From SIG565 sp045650565 (GTDB lineage: Bacteria > Bacillota > Clostridia > Oscillospirales > Acutalibacteraceae): a stretch of DNA of 13,957 bases. The stretch lies in the NCBI GenBank assembly GCA_045650565.1, contig JAZRRG010000066.1:1-13957 (forward strand). Reading direction: 5' to 3'. The translations under genes were made by a program, and so were the position numbers. The notes below the pieces were generated by a model that was given only the letters and a program-made list of their open reading frames with translations, was not told the origin of the DNA and made no database searches. Numbering within the stretch: the stretch's first letter is position 1; every line of letters starts with the position of its first letter. This document shows positions 6,363 through 13,128 of the stretch, one piece after another.

Positions 6363-8120
6363 ATGGCAATACCCGAACAGGTATTGATGGAAATAAAATA
6401 CCGTAATGATATTGAATCAGTAATATCTCCATACGTTAATCTCAAGAGAAACGGAAGAATTTTAAAAGGGCTTTGTCCGTTTCATAATGAAAAAACTCCT
6501 TCCTTTACTGTTTATCCCGATAGCAGCTCATTTTATTGCTTTGGTTGTCAGGTTGGGGGAGACATTTTTACCTTTACAAAGCTTATTGAAAATTTAGATT
6601 ATATCGAAGCAGTTAAGCTTTTAGCTGACCGTTCGGGTGTAACATTACCCGAGGCCGGTTATGATGATTCTATGCAAAAGCTTAGACAAACCTTGCTTAA
6701 TATAAATAAGGAAACCGCAAAATTTTTCCACAAGCATCTAATGTCGCCTGCAGGTAAATGGGCGCTTGATTACTTGGTGGGACGTGGTTTATCTATAAAA
6801 ACCATTAAGCATTTTGGGCTTGGTGCTGCACCGGACACTTGGGATTCACTCCTCAAACACTTAAAAAGTCTCGGTTTTTCAGAAAATGATATGCTTCAGG
6901 CAAATGTGATTTCCAAGGGCAGCTCGGGAAAATATTATGACCGATTCAGAAATCGTGTTATGTATCCAATTATTAACCTCAGAGGAAATGTTATCGCTTT
7001 CAGCGGTCGCAAAAACCCAAAGGATGATAAATCGGCAAAGTTTATAAACACTTCCGATACCTTGCTTTATAAAAAAGGTCAAAACCTGTTTGGTATCAAC
7101 TTCGCAAAAAATGATTGTTTAGAGCGCTTGATATTGGTTGAAGGCAATATGGATGTTGTTACAATGCATCAAGCAGGGTTTACTAATACTGTCGGTTCGC
7201 TCGGTACTGCTTTATCGGTTGAACAGGCAAAGCTGCTTAGCCGTTACACAAAGGAAATCATTGTTTTGCTCGATTCGGATGAGGCGGGTCAAAAGGCGGT
7301 TATGGCGGCTCTTGAAAAAATGAAGGATATTGGTTTACCTATTAGAGTGCTTGTTTTACCTGAGTGTAAAGACCCTGATGAGTATATCAAGAAAAACGGC
7401 GCCGCCAAACTAAAAATGCTTTTAGAGGGCGCTGTTAGTGATATCGAATATAAACTGCTGAAAGCAGTTGAGGGTATTGATATGTCCTCGGATGACGGTA
7501 GATTAAAATATCTGATTAAAGCGGCAGAGGTTTTGGCGACGGTTGATGATGAGCTGACTGTTGACCTTTACGAAAACAAGCTCTCAAAGAAGTATGGTGT
7601 CTCAAAAACCGCTTTATCCTCAAAAGTTCGTGATATACGAAAAAGTAAGTCACGCCAACAAACAAAAAAAGAAATCAGGGATATAATTTCACCCCGTTTT
7701 TCACGTGAGGATGTGAATCCTGAGCGGCGCACGATGCCTAAAATTGTTGCCGCTGAGGAGACGTTTTTGTCGGTGCTCATACAGCACCCCGATTTATTTG
7801 AGAGAGCGTACGAACGCTTAAAGCCCGATGATATGATATCGGTATTTAATAAGCGAGTTTATTCAGTTTTTGCCGATATTTTACTTACACGAGATTCCAT
7901 TGACATATCGTTGCTCTCGGACAAGTTTACACCAACCGAGTTAGGATTTATAGTTTCCTTGCAAAACGGAGTTATGAATCCTGAGGCAATGTTGTTTGAT
8001 TGTATAAATGTAATTCTTTCAGAGGGAAAAATTCAGGCGATGGGGAAACCAAAGGATACCTCTGTTGATGAATGGCAAAAAAATTTAGAAGTTCTTATTA
8101 ATTCAAAAAAGGGAGAATAG
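6363..8120 (+). CDS. dnaG: DNA primase
   Basis: Encodes 585 residues, close to the usual 580-600. It makes RNA primers at the replication fork with the DnaB-type helicase. The N-terminal CHC2 zinc finger has C38, H41, C59 and C62 (LCPFHNEKTPSF, then YCFGCQVGGD). The RNA polymerase domain runs about 100-250, and the TOPRIM core has Glu260 in LVEGNMDVV and the DSD motif at Asp304-Asp306 (VLLDSDEAGQKA). The C-terminal helicase-interaction region (about 440-585) is divergent, as expected. GGAGG (6351-6355) sets the ATG at 6363; an ATG at 6358 is out of frame and too close. It lies 13 bp after dgt and 3 bp before rpoD, the classic macromolecular-synthesis arrangement. Confidence 0.97.
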   Translation: MAIPEQVLMEIKYRNDIESVISPYVNLKRNGRILKGLCPFHNEKTPSFTVYPDSSSFYCFGCQVGGDIFTFTKLIENLDYIEAVKLLADRSGVTLPEAGYDDSMQKLRQTLLNINKETAKFFHKHLMSPAGKWALDYLVGRGLSIKTIKHFGLGAAPDTWDSLLKHLKSLGFSENDMLQANVISKGSSGKYYDRFRNRVMYPIINLRGNVIAFSGRKNPKDDKSAKFINTSDTLLYKKGQNLFGINFAKNDCLERLILVEGNMDVVTMHQAGFTNTVGSLGTALSVEQAKLLSRYTKEIIVLLDSDEAGQKAVMAALEKMKDIGLPIRVLVLPECKDPDEYIKKNGAAKLKMLLEGAVSDIEYKLLKAVEGIDMSSDDGRLKYLIKAAEVLATVDDELTVDLYENKLSKKYGVSKTALSSKVRDIRKSKSRQQTKKEIRDIISPRFSREDVNPERRTMPKIVAAEETFLSVLIQHPDLFERAYERLKPDDMISVFNKRVYSVFADILLTRDSIDISLLSDKFTPTELGFIVSLQNGVMNPEAMLFDCINVILSEGKIQAMGKPKDTSVDEWQKNLEVLINSKKGE

Positions 8121-8123
8121 GGT

Positions 8124-9182
8124 ATGAAAAAGGAAATTGAAAATAACGAGAATGTTGCAATAGAAAATTTGTCGGAGTTTGATTCGGCAGAGGTAAAAAA
8201 CGAAACTCTTGATGATTTAGAGAATGCACCTGATGATATTGATGAGCTTTTTGCCGAGCCGCCGTTGCTTGACCTTGATGAAGAGCCAACCGATGATGAG
8301 CTCAAGCTTGAGGAAATGGATATTGATAATCTTGAGGATGACTCTGCGTTAAATCTTGTATCCCTCGATGACCCCGTAAAAGTATACTTAAGAGAAATCG
8401 GCCGTGTTCCACTGCTTTCCTCCGAGGAAGAAATCGAACTTGCTATTAAGTTGGGTCAGGGTGATGAATCGGCAAAACGCCGTTTAACCGAAGCCAACCT
8501 GCGCCTTGTTGTTAGCATTGCAAAAAAATATGTAGGTCGTGGTATGTATTTTCTTGATTTAATTCAAGAGGGTAATGTTGGTCTTATTAAAGCGGTTGAT
8601 AAATTTGATTACACCAAGGGCTTTAAGTTTTCTACCTATGCTACTTGGTGGATTCGCCAAGCAATAACCCGTGCTATTGCCGACCAAGCTCGTACTATTC
8701 GTATTCCTGTTCATATGGTTGAAACAATAAACCGCCTAAAAAAAATACAAAGTCAGCTCTTGCACGAGAACGGTTTTGAACCGAGTGAGGAGTTAATTGC
8801 CGAAAAAATGAATTTATCGGTTGAGCGTGTGCGTGAGATTATGCGTGTTGCGCAAGAGCCGGTTTCTATGGAAACTCCCATAGGTCCTGAGGAGGATAGT
8901 CGCCTTATGGACTTTATTCGTGATGAGGATGCTTTGGCACCCGATGAGGCGGCACTTAAAACCATTACTAATGAGGATATTGACAGTGTTTTAAAGACAC
9001 TCAGTCCCCGTGAGGAAGCCGTTATACGTTTGCGCTTTGGTCTGCACGACGGCAGATGCCACACACTTGAAGAGGTTGGCACCGAGTTTAACGTTACAAG
9101 AGAGCGTATCCGTCAAATCGAGGCAAAGGCGCTTAGAAAGCTTCGCCATCCCGTTCGCAGTAATAAATTCAAGGATAGGTAG
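8124..9182 (+). CDS. rpoD: Primary RNA polymerase sigma factor (sigma A)
   Basis: Encodes 352 residues of a group 1 sigma factor. Region 1.2 starts at DDPVKVYLREIGRVPLL (82-98). Region 2 carries NLRLVVSIAKKYVGRG and FSTYATWWIRQAITRAIADQ, the -10 recognition and melting segment. Region 3 starts at RTIRIPVHM, and region 4.2 ends the protein with TLEEVGTEFNVTRERIRQIE, the -35-binding helix-turn-helix. The first 80 residues are strikingly acidic (30 Asp/Glu against 4 Lys/Arg by my count) and poorly conserved, occupying the place of region 1.1. The gene starts 3 bp after dnaG with a GGAGAATAGGG ribosome site, so the two are co-transcribed. The sigma A type boxes noted elsewhere in this window would be its targets. 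Confidence 0.97.
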   Translation: MKKEIENNENVAIENLSEFDSAEVKNETLDDLENAPDDIDELFAEPPLLDLDEEPTDDELKLEEMDIDNLEDDSALNLVSLDDPVKVYLREIGRVPLLSSEEEIELAIKLGQGDESAKRRLTEANLRLVVSIAKKYVGRGMYFLDLIQEGNVGLIKAVDKFDYTKGFKFSTYATWWIRQAITRAIADQARTIRIPVHMVETINRLKKIQSQLLHENGFEPSEELIAEKMNLSVERVREIMRVAQEPVSMETPIGPEEDSRLMDFIRDEDALAPDEAALKTITNEDIDSVLKTLSPREEAVIRLRFGLHDGRCHTLEEVGTEFNVTRERIRQIEAKALRKLRHPVRSNKFKDR

Positions 9183-9187
9183 TAATT

Positions 9188-9592
9188 ATGTTTCTAAATT
9201 GCGAAACCGATTATGCTATTAGAATCGTCGCCTGCTTAGCCGAACAAAAGGGAAGAATTGATGCGGGCAAAATATCGGAACTCACAGGCGTTACGCAGAG
9301 ATATTCTTTAAAGATTCTGCATAAACTATCTTGTGGTAATATTGTGAAGTCGTATAAAGGAGTTAAGGGCGGCTATATGTTGGCGCAACCACCCGAAAGC
9401 ATAACACTTTATGATGTTATAGAGCTTATTTCCGGTCCGATTAGTTTCAGTCGTTGCCAAAACGACGGCAAACCGTGTACACACCCGAGTGGCGCCTGTT
9501 ATTTTAAAAACACCTTTGAACAATTAAGTGATTATACCGAAAAATTGTTAAAAGAGGCAACCTTTAAAGGAGTTAATAAAAATGAAGTTTAA
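9188..9592 (+). CDS. Rrf2 family transcriptional regulator, probable Fe-S sensor
   Basis: Encodes 134 residues of the Rrf2/IscR/NsrR family. The winged helix-turn-helix is residues 1-75 (ETDYAIRIVACLAEQ, then ISELTGVTQRYSLKILHKL, then VKSYKGVKGGYMLAQPP). A cluster-type cysteine set follows, C90, C97 and C104 (RCQNDGKPCTHPSGAC), which in relatives ligates a [2Fe-2S] or [4Fe-4S] cluster sensing iron-sulfur status, nitric oxide or redox state. It starts 5 bp after rpoD, so it shares its transcript. Its 3' end overlaps the TSCPD gene by 11 bp, indicating tight coupling with that product. There are no isc/suf or cysteine genes beside it, so the regulon cannot be named. Family call firm; cluster binding inferred from cysteine placement. 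Confidence 0.9.
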   Translation: MFLNCETDYAIRIVACLAEQKGRIDAGKISELTGVTQRYSLKILHKLSCGNIVKSYKGVKGGYMLAQPPESITLYDVIELISGPISFSRCQNDGKPCTHPSGACYFKNTFEQLSDYTEKLLKEATFKGVNKNEV

Positions 9593-9842
9593 TTATATCC
9601 CACAAAATGTATGCTCAAGATATATAGAGTTTGAAATTGACGATAATGATATTATTCGTTCGGTTACATTTTTAGGCGGCTGCAATGGCAACCTAAAAGG
9701 TATATCAAATTTAGTTGAAGGTATGAAGGTTGATGATGTTATCGCACGGCTCCAAAACATCCGTTGCGGTTTTAAAAACACCTCTTGTCCTGCGCAGCTA
9801 GCTGCGGCATTAAAAGATTACAAATCCAACAAGGAGGGGTAA
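9582..9842 (+). CDS. TSCPD domain protein (TIGR03905-like)
   Basis: Encodes 86 residues of the small stand-alone TSCPD family. Visible signatures are VTFLGGCNGNLKGISNLVEGM (split around residues 28-48) and a C-terminal RCGFKNTSCPAQLAAAL (61-77) that gives the family its name. Four cysteines (C11, C34, C62, C69) suggest metal or redox chemistry. Related domains occur at the C terminus of B12-dependent ribonucleotide reductases, but the stand-alone protein has no established function. The ATG follows AAAGGAG and overlaps the Rrf2 gene by 11 bp. The next gene starts 1 bp after its stop. Coupling to a likely Fe-S regulator makes a redox or metal role plausible (inferred). Confidence 0.88.
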   Translation: MKFNYIPQNVCSRYIEFEIDDNDIIRSVTFLGGCNGNLKGISNLVEGMKVDDVIARLQNIRCGFKNTSCPAQLAAALKDYKSNKEG

Positions 9843-9843
9843 T

Positions 9844-10383
9844 ATGTTTGATGATAGCGATGTAAAAATTGCAGGAAATAAACCCTCTCAAACAGTAAAA
9901 AAGAATTTGAATGATTTATCGGATGAGTTGCTTGATAAGGAATTGGTTGATAAATCAAAGGCGCTTGGTAAAACTTTAGCCGAAACCTTTTTAAAAAGTG
10001 TTGATACCGTATTTGTTGATGATGCAACCGATTCTCAAATGCTTATTCAGCGGCAGCTGCTTTTAGCATTTACTGTAAATGTTGCACTTGATGAATTTTG
10101 TGTTGACGATACCGTTTCGGGTATTGCCACTAAAAGCTTTTTAGATACACTCAGTAAGCTTTCCCCTGAAGTGTACGATAACTGTAATGAAACGGGCGCT
10201 TTTTCGTTCTATTATCTTGCATATAGGCGTCGCACCGAGGTTGATAGGCGTATTGGGCAGACCTTTGCAATGCTTTGTGCGCACGATGGCGACCCAATTT
10301 ATCAAGAGCTTGGTGAAGCGCTTTACTGTTGGTTTGTATCGGTTGTAAAGGGTGAAATAGAGAAATTAAACCTTAATAAATAA
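9844..10383 (+). CDS. Uncharacterised 179-residue protein
   Basis: I do not recognise this family. The reading frame is supported by an excellent ribosome site (AAGGAGGGG), a start 1 bp after the TSCPD stop, base composition like its neighbours and a terminator just after its stop. The product looks soluble and mostly helical, with no signal peptide or membrane segment. Residues 1-60 are charged and rich in Asp, Lys and Leu (NDLSDELLDKELVDKS), which may form a coiled or flexible part. The rest is more hydrophobic and compact, with RQLLLAFTVNVALDEF, a Phe/Tyr-rich AFSFYYLAYRRRTEVDRRIG and ALYCWFVSVVKGEIEKL. Its place at the end of the Rrf2-TSCPD transcript suggests a shared pathway. No function is proposed. 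Confidence 0.8.
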   Translation: MFDDSDVKIAGNKPSQTVKKNLNDLSDELLDKELVDKSKALGKTLAETFLKSVDTVFVDDATDSQMLIQRQLLLAFTVNVALDEFCVDDTVSGIATKSFLDTLSKLSPEVYDNCNETGAFSFYYLAYRRRTEVDRRIGQTFAMLCAHDGDPIYQELGEALYCWFVSVVKGEIEKLNLNK

Positions 10384-10390
10384 ACCAAAG

Positions 10391-10430
10391 CACTCCCGTT
10401 TGCATAAACTGCAAAGGGAGTGTTTATTTT
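10391..10430 (+). terminator. Intrinsic terminator overlapping the amidase ribosome binding site
   Basis: A 13-bp stem with one bulged base (CACTCCC at 10391-10397 plus TTTGCA at 10399-10404, paired with TGCAAA at 10410-10415 plus GGGAGTG at 10416-10422, loop TAAAC) is followed by TTTATTTT (10423-10430). It should end the dgt/dnaG-to-179-residue-protein transcript. The amidase ATG at 10431 comes straight after the T-tract, and the only ribosome site candidate for it is GGGAG at 10416-10420 inside the 3' arm. Confidence 0.85.
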
Positions 10431-11171
10431 ATGCCAAGTATATATTTAAGTCCGTCAACACAGGAGTTTAATCCGTATGTTGGCGGCGGAAACGAAGAAT
10501 ATTATATGAATTTAATTGCCGATGCTATGGTTCCATACCTTAATGCAACGGGTATATCATTTAACCGTAATACCCCTGATATGACCGCTGCATCATCCAT
10601 AGCAGCATCAAATATGGGAAATTATAATGCACACGTTGCACTGCACTCTAATGCATCACCACCGCAAAGCGCAGGGCAAAATAGGGGGAGCGAGGTGTAT
10701 TTCTACCCTGGTAGCGCTAACGGTAGGCGTTTAGCGGATATAATCGCTAATAACCTGAAACTAATATATCCTTTACCTGATAAGGTGCGCACAGTGCCAA
10801 CAACTACGCTCGGCGAAGTGCGCCGAACCAAAGCACCCAGCGTTCTTATCGAGTTTGCCTATCACGATAACCCCGAGGATGCCGAGTGGATACGAAATAA
10901 TATAGAAACGATTGCCGCAAATGTTGTTGCGTCCCTTGCAGATTACTTTAATATTCCTTTTATGACGCCGAACGGCAGTTCATTTGCGGTAGTAACCACA
11001 GCGGGCAGAAATCTAAATCTCAGAAGCGGACCAAGTGTTAATTCATCGGTTATAGGCAGCATTCCAAACGGCACAACCGTAACAGTTTATTCTTCCAATA
11101 ACGGTTGGAGTGTAGTGGATTATAACGGTAAAATAGGTTATGTAAATAACGGCTATCTGACATTTATTTAG
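10431..11171 (+). CDS. N-acetylmuramoyl-L-alanine amidase (amidase_3) with C-terminal SH3b domain
   Basis: Encodes 246 residues. Residues 1-178 resemble amidase_3, the zinc enzymes that cut between MurNAc and the stem peptide. Candidate zinc residues are Glu23 (NEEYYMN) and His72 (ALHSNAS), and the catalytic Glu is Glu141 (VLIEFAYHDN). The usual first His of the DPGHGG motif is missing: this protein reads YLSPSTQEFNP there. Residues about 184-246 form a bacterial SH3 domain (NLNLRSGPSVNSSVIGSIP, then GKIGYVNNGYL) that usually binds peptidoglycan. There is no signal peptide, so how it reaches the wall is unclear. I recall similar proteins in gut clostridia, so this may be a real subfamily rather than a decayed copy. 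The start codon directly follows a terminator, and a second terminator follows the stop. Confidence 0.83.
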   Translation: MPSIYLSPSTQEFNPYVGGGNEEYYMNLIADAMVPYLNATGISFNRNTPDMTAASSIAASNMGNYNAHVALHSNASPPQSAGQNRGSEVYFYPGSANGRRLADIIANNLKLIYPLPDKVRTVPTTTLGEVRRTKAPSVLIEFAYHDNPEDAEWIRNNIETIAANVVASLADYFNIPFMTPNGSSFAVVTTAGRNLNLRSGPSVNSSVIGSIPNGTTVTVYSSNNGWSVVDYNGKIGYVNNGYLTFI

Positions 11172-11199
11172 ACTTGTGATTTCACAAGTCTATTTTTTG
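11171..11199 (+). terminator. Intrinsic terminator of the amidase gene
   Basis: GACTTGTGA (11171-11179) and TCACAAGTC (11182-11190) form a perfect inverted repeat (a realistic stem is about 8 bp with a four-base loop), followed by TATTTTTTG. It overlaps the last base of the stop codon. It separates the core genes on the left from the accessory cassette on the right. Confidence 0.85.
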
Positions 11200-11211
11200 T
11201 ATATAGGTATA

Positions 11212-11241
11212 TTGACAAGTGTAATACGTTTGTAATATAAT
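11212..11241 (+). promoter_or_regulatory. Strong sigma-A promoter of the RHH-TIR cassette
   Basis: A consensus -35 TTGACA (11212-11217) and a consensus -10 TATAAT (11236-11241) lie 18 bp apart, 37 bases before the ribbon-helix-helix start codon. It is the best promoter match in the window. The spacer and -10 hold repeats that could be an operator. Confidence 0.8.
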
Positions 11242-11247
11242 ATTATA
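11220..11247 (+). promoter_or_regulatory. Candidate operator: direct repeat plus palindrome over the promoter
   Basis: TGTAATA occurs twice, at 11220-11226 and 11231-11237, one helical turn (11 bp) apart between the -35 and -10 boxes. A perfect 12-bp palindrome TATAATATTATA (11236-11247) covers the -10. Repeats of this spacing suit binding of ribbon-helix-helix dimers side by side, so the product of the next gene may repress its own promoter. The repeats are seen; the binding is inferred, and AT-rich promoters can form such repeats by chance. Confidence 0.4.
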
Positions 11248-11277
11248 AAATGGATTAATGTCAAAAGGAGAAGTATT

Positions 11278-11469
11278 ATGTCGAACGAAAAATTGATTAT
11301 TTCTTCAAAAAAATATAGGGGTGATTCCACAGTAATTTCTATCCGCCTATCCGATGAATTGGTTAAGAAACTTGACACAATTGCTGAAAGAACAGGTAGG
11401 ACCCGTAATGAAGTTATCCAAAAGTGTCTTGGATTTGCGGTCGATAATTTGGAAATTAAGGAATATTAA
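11278..11469 (+). CDS. Small ribbon-helix-helix (CopG/Arc-like) protein
   Basis: Encodes 63 residues. The ribbon strand is STVISIRL (17-24), helix A is SDELVKKLDTIAERTG (25-40) and helix B follows RTRNEVIQKCLGFAVDNLE (41-59), the standard CopG/MetJ/Arc layout, with a short basic N-terminal arm (SSKKYRGD). Such proteins bind DNA as dimers through the ribbon and often repress their own operon. AAAGGAG lies well placed before the ATG. The gene is first after a strong promoter with possible operator repeats, and the TIR-M23 gene begins 15 bp after its stop, so it likely controls the TIR cassette. It could instead be an antitoxin-like partner, but its neighbour is not a known toxin family such as ParE or RelE. 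Confidence 0.83.
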   Translation: MSNEKLIISSKKYRGDSTVISIRLSDELVKKLDTIAERTGRTRNEVIQKCLGFAVDNLEIKEY

Positions 11470-11484
11470 TTAGGGGAATTGATA

Positions 11485-13128
11485 ATGTCAGTTTATAAAT
11501 GTAAAATGTGCGGCGGTAATTTAGATATATGTGAAGGTGTGTCTGTTGTCGCGTGTGAATATTGTGGTACGAAGCAAACTGTTCCTAAATCAAGGGATGA
11601 GGTTGTTTCTAACCTGTTTGACCGCGCTAATAACCTGAGACTCAAATGCGAATTTGATAAAGCCGAGCAGATATATGAGAGAATTTTAGATATTGACAAT
11701 ACGGACTCGGAAGCACACTGGGGTATTGTGCTTTGTAAATATGGTATTGAGTATGTTGAAGATCCAAAAACATATTTAAGAATTCCCACCTGCCATAGAA
11801 CGCTCTATGAAGCGGTTCTTACAGATGTTGATTATCTTGCCGCAATCGAAAATGCTGATGCTGAGCAAAAAGAACTTTACATAGAAGAAGCGAAAATAAT
11901 TGATAAACTGCAAAAAAACATACTGACTATCGTGAATAACGAAGAACCGTTCGATGTTTTTATTTGTTATAAGGAAACCGATGAAAACGGCAAGAGAACG
12001 GTTGATAGCGCTATCGCAAACGATATTTATTATCAGCTTACAGGAGAGGGCTTTAAAGTTTTCTATGCCCCTATAACTTTGGAAGATAAACTCGGTCACG
12101 AGTACGAGCCGTATATCTTTGCTGCGCTTAATTCGGCAAAGGTAATGCTCGTTGTCGGCACAAAACCCGAATATTTTGACTCTGTTTGGGTTCGTAACGA
12201 ATGGTCAAGGTTTATTAAGCTCTCAAAGACTGACCGTTCAAAATTGCTAATTCCTTGCTATAAAGATATGGATGTTTATGAATTGCCCGATGAATTTGCG
12301 CATTTACAGGCACAAGATATGGGTAAAATCGGATTCATAACCGACGTTATCAGGGGACTTAAAAAAGTATTTAATAAAGAGCAACAATCAAAGGAACGGC
12401 AAAAAACAATGCCAAAAAACTTTTCGCCAATAAAAAGGATTGCGCCTGTGGTTATCCCCGTGCTGATTTTTTTAATTATCGCTATGGCTGTGTTAACCCA
12501 AAAAATATTGAGTTCGACTGATAATAGCAGCTTTATTGAAGAAAATAGTTCCTTTTCTCAAGACAATTCAAGTTATACTGAATCACAAATAGGTGGAACA
12601 GATAATTCTAGTTTTGGGTCTATTCCAACACAGAGTGAAATAAACAAACCTATTAGTAATAATCATGATGATACAACAAACGAAACAGCGCATAAAAATA
12701 ATGCATCAAATGTCTCAAATTCACAACCAACGAATAATGATTCGGAAACATCTAAACCCTTCAAACTAATGTGCCCTTTGCCCCAAAATAGTTACATTCT
12801 TACCGGAGTTTATGGTAGAGGTCATAATGGAATAGATTTGGCAGCACCCCTCGGTACTTCTATTTATGCAGCAGAGTCGGGCACGGTTGTTTTTTCAGGA
12901 TGGGATAATAGCGATGGGTTTAAGATAATTGTTGATCACGGGAGTGGATTCACAACCGTTTATGCGCATTGTAGCGAACTTCTTAAGGAAAATGGAGACG
13001 AAGTTCAAGCTGGCGAAATTATAGCAAAGGTAGGTTCTACAGGTTCGGCGACAGGATATCATTTGCATTTTGGAGTTATCGAGAACAAAACTAGTATTGA
13101 TCCAATGCAATATATAGAGTTGAATTAA
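11485..13128 (+). CDS. TIR domain - transmembrane - M23 peptidase fusion protein
   Basis: Encodes 547 residues from the ATG at 11485 (AGGGGAA just upstream; an in-frame TTG at 11479 is unlikely). Domains in order: zinc ribbon with C6, C9, C24 and C27 (YKCKMCGGNL, then CEYCGTKQ); TPR-like helices about 42-90 (FDRANNLRLKCEFDKAEQIY); TIR domain about 155-295, from EPFDVFICYKETD through LNSAKVMLVVGTKPEYF to VWVRNEW, where Glu239 is the candidate NADase glutamate; one transmembrane helix about 319-337 (IAPVVIPVLIFLIIAMAVL) with basic residues before it, predicting N-in/C-out; a Ser/Asn-rich linker 340-425 with repeated DNSSF units; and an M23 peptidase about 428-545. The M23 domain keeps His447 and Asp451 (GHNGIDL), His495 (YAHC), and His526 and His528 (HLHFG), so it should be active on peptidoglycan. 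The Zn-ribbon-TIR part is a common Firmicute family; the M23 fusion looks unusual. The function (phage defence, lysis or wall signalling) is inferred. Confidence 0.88.
   Translation: MSVYKCKMCGGNLDICEGVSVVACEYCGTKQTVPKSRDEVVSNLFDRANNLRLKCEFDKAEQIYERILDIDNTDSEAHWGIVLCKYGIEYVEDPKTYLRIPTCHRTLYEAVLTDVDYLAAIENADAEQKELYIEEAKIIDKLQKNILTIVNNEEPFDVFICYKETDENGKRTVDSAIANDIYYQLTGEGFKVFYAPITLEDKLGHEYEPYIFAALNSAKVMLVVGTKPEYFDSVWVRNEWSRFIKLSKTDRSKLLIPCYKDMDVYELPDEFAHLQAQDMGKIGFITDVIRGLKKVFNKEQQSKERQKTMPKNFSPIKRIAPVVIPVLIFLIIAMAVLTQKILSSTDNSSFIEENSSFSQDNSSYTESQIGGTDNSSFGSIPTQSEINKPISNNHDDTTNETAHKNNASNVSNSQPTNNDSETSKPFKLMCPLPQNSYILTGVYGRGHNGIDLAAPLGTSIYAAESGTVVFSGWDNSDGFKIIVDHGSGFTTVYAHCSELLKENGDEVQAGEIIAKVGSTGSATGYHLHFGVIENKTSIDPMQYIELN
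12520..12615 (+). repeat. DNSSF repeat units in the linker of the TIR-M23 protein
   Basis: Four short units, DNSSF (346-350), ENSSF (353-357), DNSSY (360-364) and DNSSF (373-377), recur at steps of 7, 7 and 13 residues just outside the membrane helix. They lie in a low-complexity Ser/Asn/Thr region that should be flexible and exposed, a spacer carrying the peptidase towards the wall. Confidence 0.65.

Noticed and set aside
8033..8305. Minus-strand Ser-rich open frames across the dnaG-rpoD junction
   Set aside because: They are antisense images of the acidic N terminus of RpoD (GA-rich codons read as Ser), with no ribosome site or known domain.
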